Assembly: GCA_023434825.1 (NCBI GenBank)
Contig: JAEYSH010000047.1
Coordinates: 1 to 25,825 of the forward strand
Direction of reading: 5' to 3'
DNA: 25,825 nt
Source of the DNA: Methanobacteriota archaeon
Lineage (GTDB): Archaea; Methanobacteriota; Methanobacteria; Methanobacteriales; Methanobacteriaceae
Shown here: positions 1-8,520 of the stretch, in pieces
Layout of the letters: the number at the start of each line of letters is the position of its first letter
Numbering within the stretch: the stretch's first letter is position 1
Made by a program: the position numbers and the translations under genes
Notes under the pieces: model-generated
Databases searched by the model: none
Told to the model about the DNA's origin: nothing
Seen by the model: the letters and a program-made list of their open reading frames with translations, nothing else

Positions 1-1
1 A

Positions 2-145
2 ATGAAAGTAGTTAAAGACCTTGTTGAGCATCACGTTGAAGAAGAGGAAGAAGAATATTTTCCAAAATCTGAAGAAATTTTAGGTTCTAACACGTTAGAT
101 CAGCTTGGTAAGAAATATGAAGATTGGAAAAAGGATGTAATGTAA
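2..145 (+). CDS. hemerythrin-domain protein, C-terminal part (5' end outside window)
   Basis: The reading frame is open from the left edge to a TAA stop. It encodes about 47 residues that match the last helix of a hemerythrin HHE domain: DLVEHHVEEEEEEYFPKSEE aligns with DHHIEEEETEIFP of the next gene. The HH pair and the following glutamates would supply part of a di-iron site. The first ATG in view is probably an internal Met, because the two neighbouring paralogues have about 90 residues before this point. It is the first of three tandem paralogues on one strand with short gaps (25 and 16 bp), so one operon is likely. Family members bind O2 or act in oxidative or redox stress; the role here is inferred only. 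Confidence 0.8.
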   Translation: MKVVKDLVEHHVEEEEEEYFPKSEEILGSNTLDQLGKKYEDWKKDVM

Positions 146-170
146 TTAAAATTTATAGGGAGGCATTTTA

Positions 171-587
171 ATGGCTAATTTATATGATATGCTAAAAGAA
201 GACCACCAAAATGTAAAAAAAATGTTAGATCAGACCATTAAAACTAAAGATCCATCTCAATTTCCAATAATTAAAAGAGAGTTAGAAGTTCACATGAATG
301 GAGAAGAAAAATTTTTCTATCCAAAAATTATGGAAAAGGATAAAGAAACAGCTTTAGAATCATTTGAGGAACATCATGTCGGTAAAATGGTTCTAAGCGA
401 GCTAGAAAGCACCAGCCGAAGTGATGAGGCATGGATACCCAAAGTAAAAGTTCTAAAAGATATTTTAGATCACCACATTGAAGAGGAAGAAACTGAAATT
501 TTCCCTGCTGCTCAAGACATGCTGGATAGTAAAGAAGAGCAGCAAATAGCGCAGCAAATTCAAGAGCTTAAGTCGCAGAGAATGTAA
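171..587 (+). CDS. hemerythrin HHE cation-binding domain protein
   Basis: This 138-residue, all-helical protein is a single hemerythrin domain. Candidate di-iron ligands are visible in the usual order: His12 (EDHQ), His41 with Glu45 (HMNGEE), His68/His69 (EEHHVGK), and His101/His102 with Glu106 (DHHIEEEE). There is no signal peptide or membrane segment, so it is likely cytoplasmic. The start is supported by GGGAGG about 8 bases upstream of the ATG. It lies between two paralogues, 25 bp after the first and 16 bp before the third. Hemerythrin-like proteins in anaerobes are associated with O2 binding or scavenging, iron storage or nitrosative stress. Which applies here cannot be read from sequence. 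Confidence 0.92.
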   Translation: MANLYDMLKEDHQNVKKMLDQTIKTKDPSQFPIIKRELEVHMNGEEKFFYPKIMEKDKETALESFEEHHVGKMVLSELESTSRSDEAWIPKVKVLKDILDHHIEEEETEIFPAAQDMLDSKEEQQIAQQIQELKSQRM

Positions 588-603
588 TTTTTGGAGGTAT
601 TTT

Positions 604-1062
604 ATGGCTGAATATAAAGACATGTATGATCTTTTAATGAGCGACCATAACATGGTAAAAGGAATGATAGATGAGACTTTACAAAAAAGAGACCCCTCAA
701 AATTTCAAGAAATAAAAACAAACCTTGAAATCCATATGATGGGTGAAGAGAGGTTCTTTTATCCTCGGTTAAGAGAAAAAGATAAAGAAACAATGGATAA
801 ATCATACCAGGAACACCATGTGGGTAAACTGGTACTTCATGAGCTTAAAAAGCTGGATAAAGAGGATGAACATTGGATGCCTAAAATGAAAGTCCTTAAG
901 GATATTTTAGATCACCACATTGATGAAGAAGAAAATCAAATATTTCCAGAATCTAAAAGACTTTTAAGTGCAGAACAACAGGATAAAATATTTTCCAGGC
1001 TTAAACAAGCTAAATCTCTCATGACTAAACCGCCAATGTCTAAGATTCTCGAAGTCAGGTAA
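604..1062 (+). CDS. hemerythrin HHE cation-binding domain protein
   Basis: This is the third tandem hemerythrin-domain paralogue, 152 residues. Ligand candidates are His15 (SDHN), His44 with Glu48/Glu49 (HMMGEER), His71/His72 (EHHVGK), and His104/His105 with Glu109 (DHHIDEEE). It is close in sequence to its neighbour, including shared blocks such as KVLKDILDHHI, so the pair probably arose by duplication. The C-terminal tail of about 15 residues beyond the domain (MTKPPMSKILEVR) is absent from the neighbour. TGGAGGT lies just upstream of the ATG. The gene is followed after 20 bp by a hydrolase gene, probably in the same operon. Confidence 0.92.
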   Translation: MAEYKDMYDLLMSDHNMVKGMIDETLQKRDPSKFQEIKTNLEIHMMGEERFFYPRLREKDKETMDKSYQEHHVGKLVLHELKKLDKEDEHWMPKMKVLKDILDHHIDEEENQIFPESKRLLSAEQQDKIFSRLKQAKSLMTKPPMSKILEVR

Positions 1063-1082
1063 TTTAAGATGGAGTGATCTAA

Positions 1083-1916
1083 ATGAGTCCATTTGTTAAT
1101 GTTGGAAAAGAAAATTCAGGAGATGTAAAATTACATTATGAAGATTATGGTGAAGGAAAGCCGGTAATTTTAATTCACGGTTATCCACTAAGTGGCCGTG
1201 CTTGGGAAAAGCAGATTCCTGTACTGCTTGATGCAGGCTTTCGTGTTATAACGTATGATCGAAGAGGATTTGGAAATTCCAGCCAACCTTGGTCAGGTTA
1301 TAATCCTGATACATTTACTGAAGATTTGCGTAAGATTGTTACTGAATTGGATTTACATGATTTCATATTAGTTGGCCATTCAATGGGAGGTGAAGAAATT
1401 GCCCATTATATTGGAAAATATGGAACTGAAGATGTGAGTAAAGTTGTATTTATTTCAGCAGTGCCTCCTTTCCTTCTTAAGACTCCAGATAATCCTGAAG
1501 GATTGGATAAAAGCCTTTTTGAAGGACTTAAAAATGCAGTTACTGAGGATCGGCCCGCATTTATGACTCAATTCTGTACAGACTTTTACAATATGGATGT
1601 TTGTGAGGGTAAAAGAGTCAGTAAACAGGCATATCAAGCAACCTGGAACACTGCAATTGAAGCTTCCCTAAAAGGATCAATTGATTGCGTAGATACTTGG
1701 GGGACAGATTTTAGAGATGATCTAAAGAATATTGATGTACCAACACTTGTAATTCATGGAGATCAGGATCGTATAGTTCCTTTCCAAAATTCAGGAAAAC
1801 GAATGCCTGATTTTGTAAAAGACAGTAAATTAGTGGTAGTAAAAGATGGACCGCATGGTATTGCATGGACCCATGCTGAAGAAGTTAATCGTGAACTTTT
1901 AAACTTTTTAAAATAG
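1083..1916 (+). CDS. alpha/beta hydrolase, non-heme chloroperoxidase-like
   Basis: This 277-residue alpha/beta-hydrolase fold protein has a complete catalytic triad in family positions: Ser100 in GHSMGG, Asp229 in HGDQDRIVP, and His258 in DGPHG. The oxyanion region IHGYPLSG is at 31-38. The YDRRGFG block (58-64) and the overall length fit the cofactor-free haloperoxidase/esterase subfamily, so 'chloroperoxidase' would be a family label rather than a proven activity. No signal peptide is seen. GGAGTGAT precedes the ATG. The gene lies 20 bp after the hemerythrin genes, which suggests co-expression in a stress or detoxification context. The substrate is unknown. Confidence 0.9.
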   Translation: MSPFVNVGKENSGDVKLHYEDYGEGKPVILIHGYPLSGRAWEKQIPVLLDAGFRVITYDRRGFGNSSQPWSGYNPDTFTEDLRKIVTELDLHDFILVGHSMGGEEIAHYIGKYGTEDVSKVVFISAVPPFLLKTPDNPEGLDKSLFEGLKNAVTEDRPAFMTQFCTDFYNMDVCEGKRVSKQAYQATWNTAIEASLKGSIDCVDTWGTDFRDDLKNIDVPTLVIHGDQDRIVPFQNSGKRMPDFVKDSKLVVVKDGPHGIAWTHAEEVNRELLNFLK

Positions 1917-2000
1917 AATTAAATCAAAGAAATAATGTTAAATGAATATTTTAATTAATTTAAATTTATTTTTAACTTTTTATTTTGAATTTATATGTAT

Positions 2001-2906
2001 TTAGCTTAAAATCAGTAAAATCAATGGAATTGTGACTAAACTCAAAATTGTACTTGTAAATATGCAAGCTGCTGTAATTTTAAATTCAAGGCGATAAGTT
2101 ATAGCTAAAATTAAACTGAACATTGCTGAAGGCATTGCAGCCTCAATAATTGTTACAGGCTTTTCTAGACCTCCTATTCCTAATATTAGCACAATTATAG
2201 CTGCTATTAATGGGGCTATAAGCAATTTAATTACAGAAACAGATAAAACGGCTTTAATATTTTCTGTTATTCCTTTAAATTCCAGAGATAAGCCTAATGA
2301 AATCATTATGAGCGGAATAGCAGCACCACTTAGATATTTAAGTGTACTTGATGCTGTACTTCCAATATCAAAATTCAAATAGTTTAGAGATAGTGCAAGA
2401 ATCACAGCCCATAATGGTGGAAATATAATGATTCTTTTGAGGATTTCAGAGGATTTTCCTCCATAAATGAAAAGTAAAAAGAATCCAAACAAAATAAAAA
2501 GCATCATGGAACCAAGATCATAAAATACAGCTCTTACAAGGCCTTCGCTACCATAAACTCCTAAAACAAAAGGATATCCAAGAAAACCAGAATTAAACAT
2601 TGCGGCAGGTAATATAATGCTCCAACGAGTATCTTTGGGATAATTACTTATTTTTGTAAATGCGTAAGCTATTAAACCGCAGATAATTCCTACAGCTATA
2701 CATATCAAAGTTATAGGTGCTATAACTGGAAGAATAGCAGTATCGATGTCATAAAGGGCCAGAAAAATTAGTGAGGGGATTGCAACATTTATAACTATTT
2801 TATTCAGACTATCTGCATCTTTAGGCCTTAAAACTTTAAGTCTCTTTAATGAATAGCCGATTATTATCATTATTATGATGGAAATAATGGTTTCAATAGA
2901 ATTCAT
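2001..2906 (-). CDS. AEC (auxin efflux carrier) family transporter
   Basis: This 301-residue, very hydrophobic protein has about ten predicted membrane segments arranged as two halves, typical of the AEC/BART transporter family. The N-terminal helix (residues about 5-20) is followed by KRLKVLRPKDADSLNKIVINV, a family hallmark. The second half has the conserved AMPSAMFSLILA block near residues 258-269. Members carry small organic anions, malate or other solutes across the cytoplasmic membrane; the substrate here cannot be assigned. No Shine-Dalgarno is visible before the ATG, but an A/T box (about 2915-2930) lies 15-25 bases upstream, so the mRNA may be nearly leaderless. The gene is convergent with the hydrolase gene across an AT-rich 84-bp gap. 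Confidence 0.88.
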   Translation of the reverse strand: MNSIETIISIIIMIIIGYSLKRLKVLRPKDADSLNKIVINVAIPSLIFLALYDIDTAILPVIAPITLICIAVGIICGLIAYAFTKISNYPKDTRWSIILPAAMFNSGFLGYPFVLGVYGSEGLVRAVFYDLGSMMLFILFGFFLLFIYGGKSSEILKRIIIFPPLWAVILALSLNYLNFDIGSTASSTLKYLSGAAIPLIMISLGLSLEFKGITENIKAVLSVSVIKLLIAPLIAAIIVLILGIGGLEKPVTIIEAAMPSAMFSLILAITYRLEFKITAACIFTSTILSLVTIPLILLILS

Positions 2907-2998
2907 AATAATTAGTATATGTAAATTTTAATACTTAAAATCATAGACTATTGCTGTAAGTTGAATTAAATAATTTTTAATGAATTTATTAAGGTGAT

Positions 2999-3373
2999 AT
3001 GGTGCCAGAATCAAGTATAACTATCAAAAGACCGCGAAAAAAAGTATGGGAATTTATGATGTATCCCAAAAATTGGAAAAAATGGTATGGAGGGATTATA
3101 TCTCGAGTAAATCCCGGCTGGAGAGAAGGGGCATATATAGGGTGGGAAATGGGAGGTAATCCCAGTAGAATTACTAAATTCATCCCTTGTGAAATATTAA
3201 GTTTTGTTTCGGAAGATTACATGATTGAATATTCATTTATTTTAAGTGAAAACAGTAATGGTACAATTGTAACTTATAAAGAAGATTTCATTGACCCTAA
3301 ATTTATGGAAGCAAGCCCTTATACTCAGGAAATGAAAATTGAAGCAACATTGAAGAATCTTAATATCAGTTAG
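2999..3373 (+). CDS. SRPBCC (START/Bet v1-like) domain protein, probably frame-disrupted at its 3' end
   Basis: This 124-residue protein begins with SSITIKRPRKKVWEFMMYPK (residues about 4-23), the opening beta-strand and helix of the polyketide cyclase/SRPBCC fold, then strands through IVTYKEDF (about 93-100) and a closing helix. The fold makes a hydrophobic ligand cavity; the ligand is unknown. GGTGAT abuts the ATG, so the GTG at codon 2 could also be the start. The frame ends at a TAG in mid-helix after TLKNLNIS. A second frame opens at 3364 and continues the helix as YQLELDS into a CFI-box domain. The original protein was probably about 205 residues. Confidence 0.75.
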   Translation: MVPESSITIKRPRKKVWEFMMYPKNWKKWYGGIISRVNPGWREGAYIGWEMGGNPSRITKFIPCEILSFVSEDYMIEYSFILSENSNGTIVTYKEDFIDPKFMEASPYTQEMKIEATLKNLNIS

Positions 3374-3612
3374 AATTAGATTCAAGGTGTTTTATTGCTA
3401 CAACTGTTTACGGCTCCAGTGAGGCCCCTGAAGTTTATGAACTTAGAAAATATAGGGATAATGCTTTAATGAAAAGATTCGTAGGAACTTTGTTTGTTAA
3501 GATTTATTATATTGTCAGTCCTTCTATATCACTAGTTTTAGAAAGAAATAAACCTTTAAATAGAGTAAGTAAGTTAATTCTCGATGGAATAATTGATAAA
3601 ATTAAAGATTAA
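3364..3612 (+). pseudogene. CFI-box-CTERM domain fragment, out of frame with the SRPBCC gene
   Basis: This open frame lacks an ATG, GTG or TTG before its domain. It reads YQLELDSRCFIATTVYGSS and then continues with APEVYELRKYRD, ALMKRF and YYIVSPSI. It matches the CFI-box C-terminal domain (CFIATAAYGSxxAPEV...LRxFRD...YYxxSP), which normally caps the C-terminus of longer proteins. The frame upstream is closed by TAA at 3361, so joining to the SRPBCC frame needs a -1 shift inside 3364-3373. It may be a real frameshift mutation, a sequencing or assembly error, or a programmed shift. The only in-frame ATG is at 3469, inside the domain, so independent translation is unlikely. Confidence 0.72.
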
Positions 3613-3650
3613 AGTAAAAATAAAAAAATGGAGCATGATTAAATCATGCT
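3613..3650 (-). terminator. radA transcription terminator
   Basis: A perfect 8-bp stem (AGCATGAT/ATCATGCT, 3632-3650) with a TAA loop lies 4 bases beyond the radA stop. In the radA direction it is followed by an uninterrupted T-rich stretch (T7, then T5) down to 3613. It probably also separates convergent transcripts of the CFI-box fragment and radA. Confidence 0.65.
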
Positions 3651-3653
3651 TAA

Positions 3654-4589
3654 TTAGTCAGTTACACCTTCGGTGATTATCTTAAAGACTGCTTCACCTT
3701 CGGGTAAATGTGGGCTGTCTACAAGCCTTGCAATTCTCTTACCTGCAAGTCCTTTTTTAAGCCAGATTCTGTAGGTTGCAGCATGACCAAGCACGTGACC
3801 ACCAATAGCTTTAGTTGGACTTCCAAAGAATGCATCAGGTCTTGCTTGAACCTGGTTTGTAACAAATACGGCTACATTGTAGGTATTTGCTATATTTTGA
3901 AGTGTATGCAGGTGTTGATTTAATTTTTGCTGTCTTACTGCAAGTGATTCCCTTCCAACATATTCTGCTCTAAAATGAGCGGTTAATGAATCTACAATAA
4001 CCAGTTTTATATTGGTTCCACTTTGAATAAGCTCGTTAACTTTATCAGCCATTAGAATCTGGTGACTTGAGTTAAAAGCCCTTGCTATGTGTATTTTTTG
4101 CAGTACTTCTTCATGATCAAGTTCAAATCCATTAGAGATTTGTTCAATTCTTTCTGGTCTAAAGGTGTTTTCAGTATCTATAAATACACATTCACCGTCT
4201 AGACCTCCTTTTTCTTCTGGAAGCTGAACTGTAACAGCAATTTCGTGTGATATTTGACTTTTACCTGAACCGAATTCACCAAAAACTTCAGTTATGGCTT
4301 GTGTTTCAATTCCACCTCCAATTAATTCATCGACAGCGGTACTTCCACAAGTTATTCGACCTATGTCTTTTCGGCGTTCCATCACGTCAAATGCAGTTTC
4401 AAAATCAATAGATTCGGCTTTCCTTGCAGCTTCAATGACCTTTTCAGCTACTCCTTCACCTATTTCTGCCTTGACACTGAGTTCTTTGGCGGTTGCAGTT
4501 GCAAGTCTCATCATATCTGCAAAACCTGCATCTCTAAGTTTTTGAGCAGTTTTTTCTCCAACATTGGGTAAATCTTCTAATTCGACCAT
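3654..4589 (-). CDS. radA: DNA repair and recombination protein RadA
   Basis: This 311-residue archaeal RecA/Rad51 family recombinase forms filaments on single-stranded DNA and drives homologous pairing and strand exchange. An N-terminal helix-hairpin-helix domain occupies about residues 1-60 ([12 protein letters not shown]). The ATPase core has Walker A GEFGSGKS at 104-111, Walker B LVIVDS at 196-201, and the L2 region [12 protein letters not shown] near 245-256. The length equals that usual for methanogen RadA. AAGGAG lies upstream of the ATG with an A/T box further up. The single-strand binding protein gene rpa lies 68 bp upstream on the same strand, so the two partners of recombination are adjacent. 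Confidence 0.97.
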   Translation of the reverse strand: MVELEDLPNVGEKTAQKLRDAGFADMMRLATATAKELSVKAEIGEGVAEKVIEAARKAESIDFETAFDVMERRKDIGRITCGSTAVDELIGGGIETQAITEVFGEFGSGKSQISHEIAVTVQLPEEKGGLDGECVFIDTENTFRPERIEQISNGFELDHEEVLQKIHIARAFNSSHQILMADKVNELIQSGTNIKLVIVDSLTAHFRAEYVGRESLAVRQQKLNQHLHTLQNIANTYNVAVFVTNQVQARPDAFFGSPTKAIGGHVLGHAATYRIWLKKGLAGKRIARLVDSPHLPEGEAVFKIITEGVTD

Positions 4590-4657
4590 TTTGAATCTCC
4601 TTAATGTTTATAAAAATCAGTTTTAGAGATTGGTTCTCAAAAAAATGAATTTAGAAC

Positions 4658-7033
4658 CTATAATTCTCTATTAACTATCTTCTTGGCAATTAGCCTTATT
4701 TCCTCGTTGTACTCATCGAAGCTTGCATCTGCGATTACTGTGATATCGCTGCCAATCAGGTCTTCTACCTTTTCAGCAAGGGATCCTTCATCTGCAGTTT
4801 TCATAATCACTTCATTTGCCTCGTCTGTTGTCATTCCAATTAGTTCTTCAGCCAAATTTCTGAAGAATGTTGTCCTGACTGTTCCAGTGTCATCTTCTAT
4901 TACACATGGAAGTATCATTAGATAGTTTGGCTGTTGTATTTCTTCTCCGCAGAAATCACAAATAAATGCATCATCGACATATTCAACTCTTTTATTACAA
5001 TTTGGACACATTTCGTAAAGTATCCTGTCCCCGTAAGCTTCAGTAATTTTTCCGCTTACTTTAATATTCTTGTCTTCCTCTTCAATTTCTTCAATTGTCC
5101 TTGATGTATAAATGGATTCTTCAATTTCCTCAATTGATGGAATAGATTGCATATCTGCTTCATCTGGCTTAATAACCATGGTTGATCGGCCTACACTGAG
5201 TTCAACAGCATCATTACGGAATCTTGGAAGTGCATTCTTTATCCAGATTGCATCTCCTTTATTTAGTCCCATTTCAGCTTTTTCATCCCAAAATGAAGCT
5301 CTTACAACGCCGGTATCATCAGCTATTTCCACAGATCGTACCATTCCATTAGTCCCATTTTGCCTCTGGAATTCATTTATATCATAAAGATTAATTACAC
5401 GCCCCATTACTCCAACTTCGTCTTTGTCGCTCTTTATATTATTTAAATCTCCGATTTTAACTGGTTTATACATTTCTTCTTCAAGTTTATCAAGTGAAGG
5501 AAGTATCTGGGCATCATCATTCATTAAAATAATCCGCACTGTTTTACCAATGCTTAACTCAATTTTATCGTCTCTAAATCTGGTTTTGGCATTTTCTATT
5601 TTTATGAGGTTTCCCCTGTTTAACCTCATTTCTGCCTTTTCATCCCATAGTGAAGCTCGAACTGTTCCAGTATCATCAGCAACTTTCATTGATCTTACCA
5701 ATCCTACGCTTCCATCTGCCCTCTGGAATTCATTTGCATCGTAAAGTTCCATTACTCGCCCGATGATGTCTATTTCTTCTCCTTCATCCTCAAGTTTGTG
5801 TAAATCTTCGATTTTAATGGGTTCAAGTTCTTTTTTGTGTTCTTCAAGAACTTGTTTTAAACCAGCATCATCTTCTGGATTTATGACTATCTTACTGCTC
5901 CATCCAGTGTTTAATCGGTATCCCGTATCTGCATAATCATCAAATTCAACATTTCCGCCGGTAATTTTTAAAATATCTCCCTTGTTGATATCTAAATCGG
6001 TATCATCATTCCAGAGAGTTACTTTTATTGAACCAGTGTCATCTGAAATTACAATGGATTTAACAGATCCCGGAGTTCCATCTGACCTTTCAAATGTTAT
6101 TTTATCCTGTATTTTACTTACAACGCCCATTACTACAACATTTTTCATTTCATGGGCATCCCCCAGTTTCATTACACTTTCTTCATGTTCTGGAACGTCA
6201 AATTGGTCTTTAATTATCCTTCCTGTAAATGAATGAGTTAAATTGACTTCACCGTTTCTAACACGGCTTTGAGCACCTAATACTTTTATAGAATCTCCCT
6301 CTTTGAGTCCTAACTCATCAAGGATTTCAACATCTTTATTCCATAAAGTTAGAGATATTGAACCACTTTTATCCTTTAAATCAAGAGTTATGAATTTTCC
6401 TTCTCTCCCATTACTGTTATAATGCCTTAATCTGGATATCCTTACCACTCTAGCAATTATATTAACCTGCATTTCGCCGCTAACATCATCAATTGGAGTT
6501 ATTTTTTCTTCATAACTCGGATACTTTTCATTATCTTCATCACCGAGTTTTTCGATCATTGATCTGTTCTGCAAATGGGCTTCCTGTTCCCTGTATCCGT
6601 CCTTTATTTCTACATTACTTATTTTTACTATATCTCCCTCTTCGATTTTTTTAAGGAGTTTAATGTTTTCAGTCCATAAAACAACACGGATCTGCCCGCT
6701 ATTATCTGCAATTACCAGGTTTGCTACTTTACCCTCTTTACCTTTCTTTGATGTAAATGTTTTAGCATTAGAAATCCGTATTACTCTGCCGGTTATACTT
6801 ATATCATGTAAACCAGTTTCAAGTTCAGATATGCCGCGTTCCTCATTACTATCTGCTTGTGGAACATTTTTTTCGTCTATATATTCTCCTACTATCATTC
6901 TGGCAAGATCCAGCTCATCCATGAAGCTTACGTCTTCATAGTCTTTTTTCATTTCCTCTATTCTTTTTAAGAAATCATCATATGAAATTTTGTCGCTGAT
7001 TCGCTGGTATTCACTTTTTATATCATTTTCCAT
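4658..7033 (-). CDS. rpa: replication protein A, multi-OB-fold single-stranded DNA-binding protein
   Basis: This 791-residue euryarchaeal RPA coats single-stranded DNA in replication, repair and recombination. Five OB-fold repeats can be read at about residues 72-160, 185-275, 292-390, 420-505 and 540-625. Each carries the hallmark (D)DTGxVxxxLW-like strand followed by GD/GN, as in ADDTGTVRASLWDEKAEM. A sixth, C-terminal unit (about 650-791) contains a Zn-finger with Cys676, 679, 692 and 695 (C-x2-C-x12-C-x2-C) within an RPA70-like OB fold. Repeats 4 and 5 are almost the same even at DNA level, suggesting recent duplication. It is divergent from leuC and upstream of radA. Confidence 0.95.
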   Translation of the reverse strand: MENDIKSEYQRISDKISYDDFLKRIEEMKKDYEDVSFMDELDLARMIVGEYIDEKNVPQADSNEERGISELETGLHDISITGRVIRISNAKTFTSKKGKEGKVANLVIADNSGQIRVVLWTENIKLLKKIEEGDIVKISNVEIKDGYREQEAHLQNRSMIEKLGDEDNEKYPSYEEKITPIDDVSGEMQVNIIARVVRISRLRHYNSNGREGKFITLDLKDKSGSISLTLWNKDVEILDELGLKEGDSIKVLGAQSRVRNGEVNLTHSFTGRIIKDQFDVPEHEESVMKLGDAHEMKNVVVMGVVSKIQDKITFERSDGTPGSVKSIVISDDTGSIKVTLWNDDTDLDINKGDILKITGGNVEFDDYADTGYRLNTGWSSKIVINPEDDAGLKQVLEEHKKELEPIKIEDLHKLEDEGEEIDIIGRVMELYDANEFQRADGSVGLVRSMKVADDTGTVRASLWDEKAEMRLNRGNLIKIENAKTRFRDDKIELSIGKTVRIILMNDDAQILPSLDKLEEEMYKPVKIGDLNNIKSDKDEVGVMGRVINLYDINEFQRQNGTNGMVRSVEIADDTGVVRASFWDEKAEMGLNKGDAIWIKNALPRFRNDAVELSVGRSTMVIKPDEADMQSIPSIEEIEESIYTSRTIEEIEEEDKNIKVSGKITEAYGDRILYEMCPNCNKRVEYVDDAFICDFCGEEIQQPNYLMILPCVIEDDTGTVRTTFFRNLAEELIGMTTDEANEVIMKTADEGSLAEKVEDLIGSDITVIADASFDEYNEEIRLIAKKIVNREL

Positions 7034-7252
7034 GTTGATGCCTCACTTAATAACCGACACATTTAAATTATTAGAAAAGTAACAAGTGTCATATATATTA
7101 TATGTAGTACTATTTACACTCAGATATATATGCTTAACTGCTAAAAAATGCTATTTTTTTCAGCATCGTTAGGCCTATTTTTGCATTTATACTTATTAAA
7201 TCATTTGAATTAACCGCTGGCTTTTAAATTGAAAATATAAGGAGGATTAAAC
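7034..7252. promoter_or_regulatory. divergent promoter region between rpa and leuC
   Basis: This 219-bp AT-rich spacer serves both directions. For leuC, TTTATACTT (7186-7194) is a plausible TATA box, and GGAGG (7241-7245) is the ribosome binding site 7 bases before the ATG. For rpa, the TATA-rich block about 7088-7110 is a candidate. Between them an imperfect hairpin (7139-7165: TGCT and A6T pairing with AT6 and AGCA, with a 2-base bulge) fits neither gene's leader clearly. No known operator was recognised. Confidence 0.5.
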
Positions 7253-8512
7253 ATGTCAATGACAATGGCAGAGAAAATACTTGCAAAAGCCTCAGGGAAA
7301 AGGGAAGTCGAAGCTGGTGAAATAGTTATGGCTAACATAGACGTTGCTATGACTCATGATCTAACAGGCCCACTCTCTGTAGAAGCTTTTGAGAAAATAG
7401 GGGTTCCAGAAGTCTGGGATCCAGAGAAAATTGTAATAGTTTTTGACCATCAGGTGCCTGCAGATTCACTTGATGCGGCTGAAAATCACATTATAATGCG
7501 TAAATTTGTTAAAGAACAGGGAATAACCAATTTTTATGACGTTAGAGAAGGAGTATGTCATCAAGTACTCCCAGAGAAGGGACATATAGTACCTGGAGAA
7601 GTTGTAGTTGGAACTGATTCACATACATGTACACATGGTGCATTAGGGGCTTTTTCAACAGGTATAGGCTCAACAGATATGTCTATGGTATTTGCCACAG
7701 GAAAACTCTGGTTTAAAGTACCAGGAACTATAAAATTCAATATTGAAGGTACACTAGCTAATAATGTTTATGCAAAAGACGTTGTTTTAAATATAATCGG
7801 CCAAGTAGGTGCTGATGGAGCAACATACAAAGCATGCGAGTTTGGAGGGCAAACTGTATCTGATATGTCAGTATCTGACAGAATGGTTATCTGTAATATG
7901 GCTATAGAAATGGGCGGTAAAACTGGACTTGTAGAACCAGATAAAAAGACTTTAAATTACGTTAACGCACGATCAAACAAATCATTTGAAGTTCTAAAAG
8001 GAGATAGCGATGCTGCGTCACTTGAAGTAATGGACATAGATGTCAGTGATCTTGAACCGCAAATTGCATGTCCTCATAATGTTGATAATGTTAAAGGTAT
8101 TTCCGATGTTGCAGGAACTCCTATTGATCAGGTTTTCTTAGGATCATGTACAAATGGCAGAATTCAGGATTTAAGAGATGCTGCAAAAATTCTTAAAGGA
8201 AATAAAGTTTCAGACAGCATAAGAATGCTGGTAATACCAGCTTCACGTGAAGTTTACACAAAAGCTCTTGATGAAGGGTTAATGAACATATTTGTAGATT
8301 CAGGAGCTCTTGTTTGTAATCCTTGTTGTGGGCCATGTCTTGGTGGTCACGTAGGTCTATTAGGGCCTGGAGAAGTTAGTCTTTCCACTTCAAACAGGAA
8401 CTTTAAAGGTAGACAGGGTAGTTCTGAAGGAGAAGTATACTTAAGCTCAGCAGCAGTTGCAGCCGCATCTGCAATAACTGGAAAAATTGAGGATCCAAGA
8501 GAAATTAAATAG
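7253..8512 (+). CDS. leuC: 3-isopropylmalate dehydratase large subunit (aconitase family)
   Basis: This 419-residue large subunit of the archaeal-type isopropylmalate isomerase/homoaconitase family holds a [4Fe-4S] cluster. Likely ligands are Cys299 (GSCTNGR), Cys359 and Cys362 (CNPCCGPC). The substrate block [11 protein letters not shown] is at 119-129. With the small subunit encoded 8 bp downstream it would convert 2-isopropylmalate to 3-isopropylmalate in leucine biosynthesis. Methanogens usually also have a related homoaconitase for coenzyme B synthesis. The large subunit alone does not separate the two, but the small subunit's loop favours the leucine role. A strong GGAGG 7 bases upstream fixes the start at MSMTMAEK. 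Confidence 0.9.
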   Translation: MSMTMAEKILAKASGKREVEAGEIVMANIDVAMTHDLTGPLSVEAFEKIGVPEVWDPEKIVIVFDHQVPADSLDAAENHIIMRKFVKEQGITNFYDVREGVCHQVLPEKGHIVPGEVVVGTDSHTCTHGALGAFSTGIGSTDMSMVFATGKLWFKVPGTIKFNIEGTLANNVYAKDVVLNIIGQVGADGATYKACEFGGQTVSDMSVSDRMVICNMAIEMGGKTGLVEPDKKTLNYVNARSNKSFEVLKGDSDAASLEVMDIDVSDLEPQIACPHNVDNVKGISDVAGTPIDQVFLGSCTNGRIQDLRDAAKILKGNKVSDSIRMLVIPASREVYTKALDEGLMNIFVDSGALVCNPCCGPCLGGHVGLLGPGEVSLSTSNRNFKGRQGSSEGEVYLSSAAVAAASAITGKIEDPREIK

Positions 8513-8520
8513 GTGATATC

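Noticed and set aside
4632..4658. GGTTCT/AGAACC inverted repeat at the end of rpa
   Set aside because: It has only 6 pairs with a 15-base loop across the stop codon; it may be a weak terminator, but is not distinct enough to call.
4683..6941. Series of plus-strand ORFs opposite rpa, rich in Ser
   Set aside because: They are antisense shadows of the Glu/Asp-rich rpa coding sequence, with no ribosome binding sites or recognisable domains.
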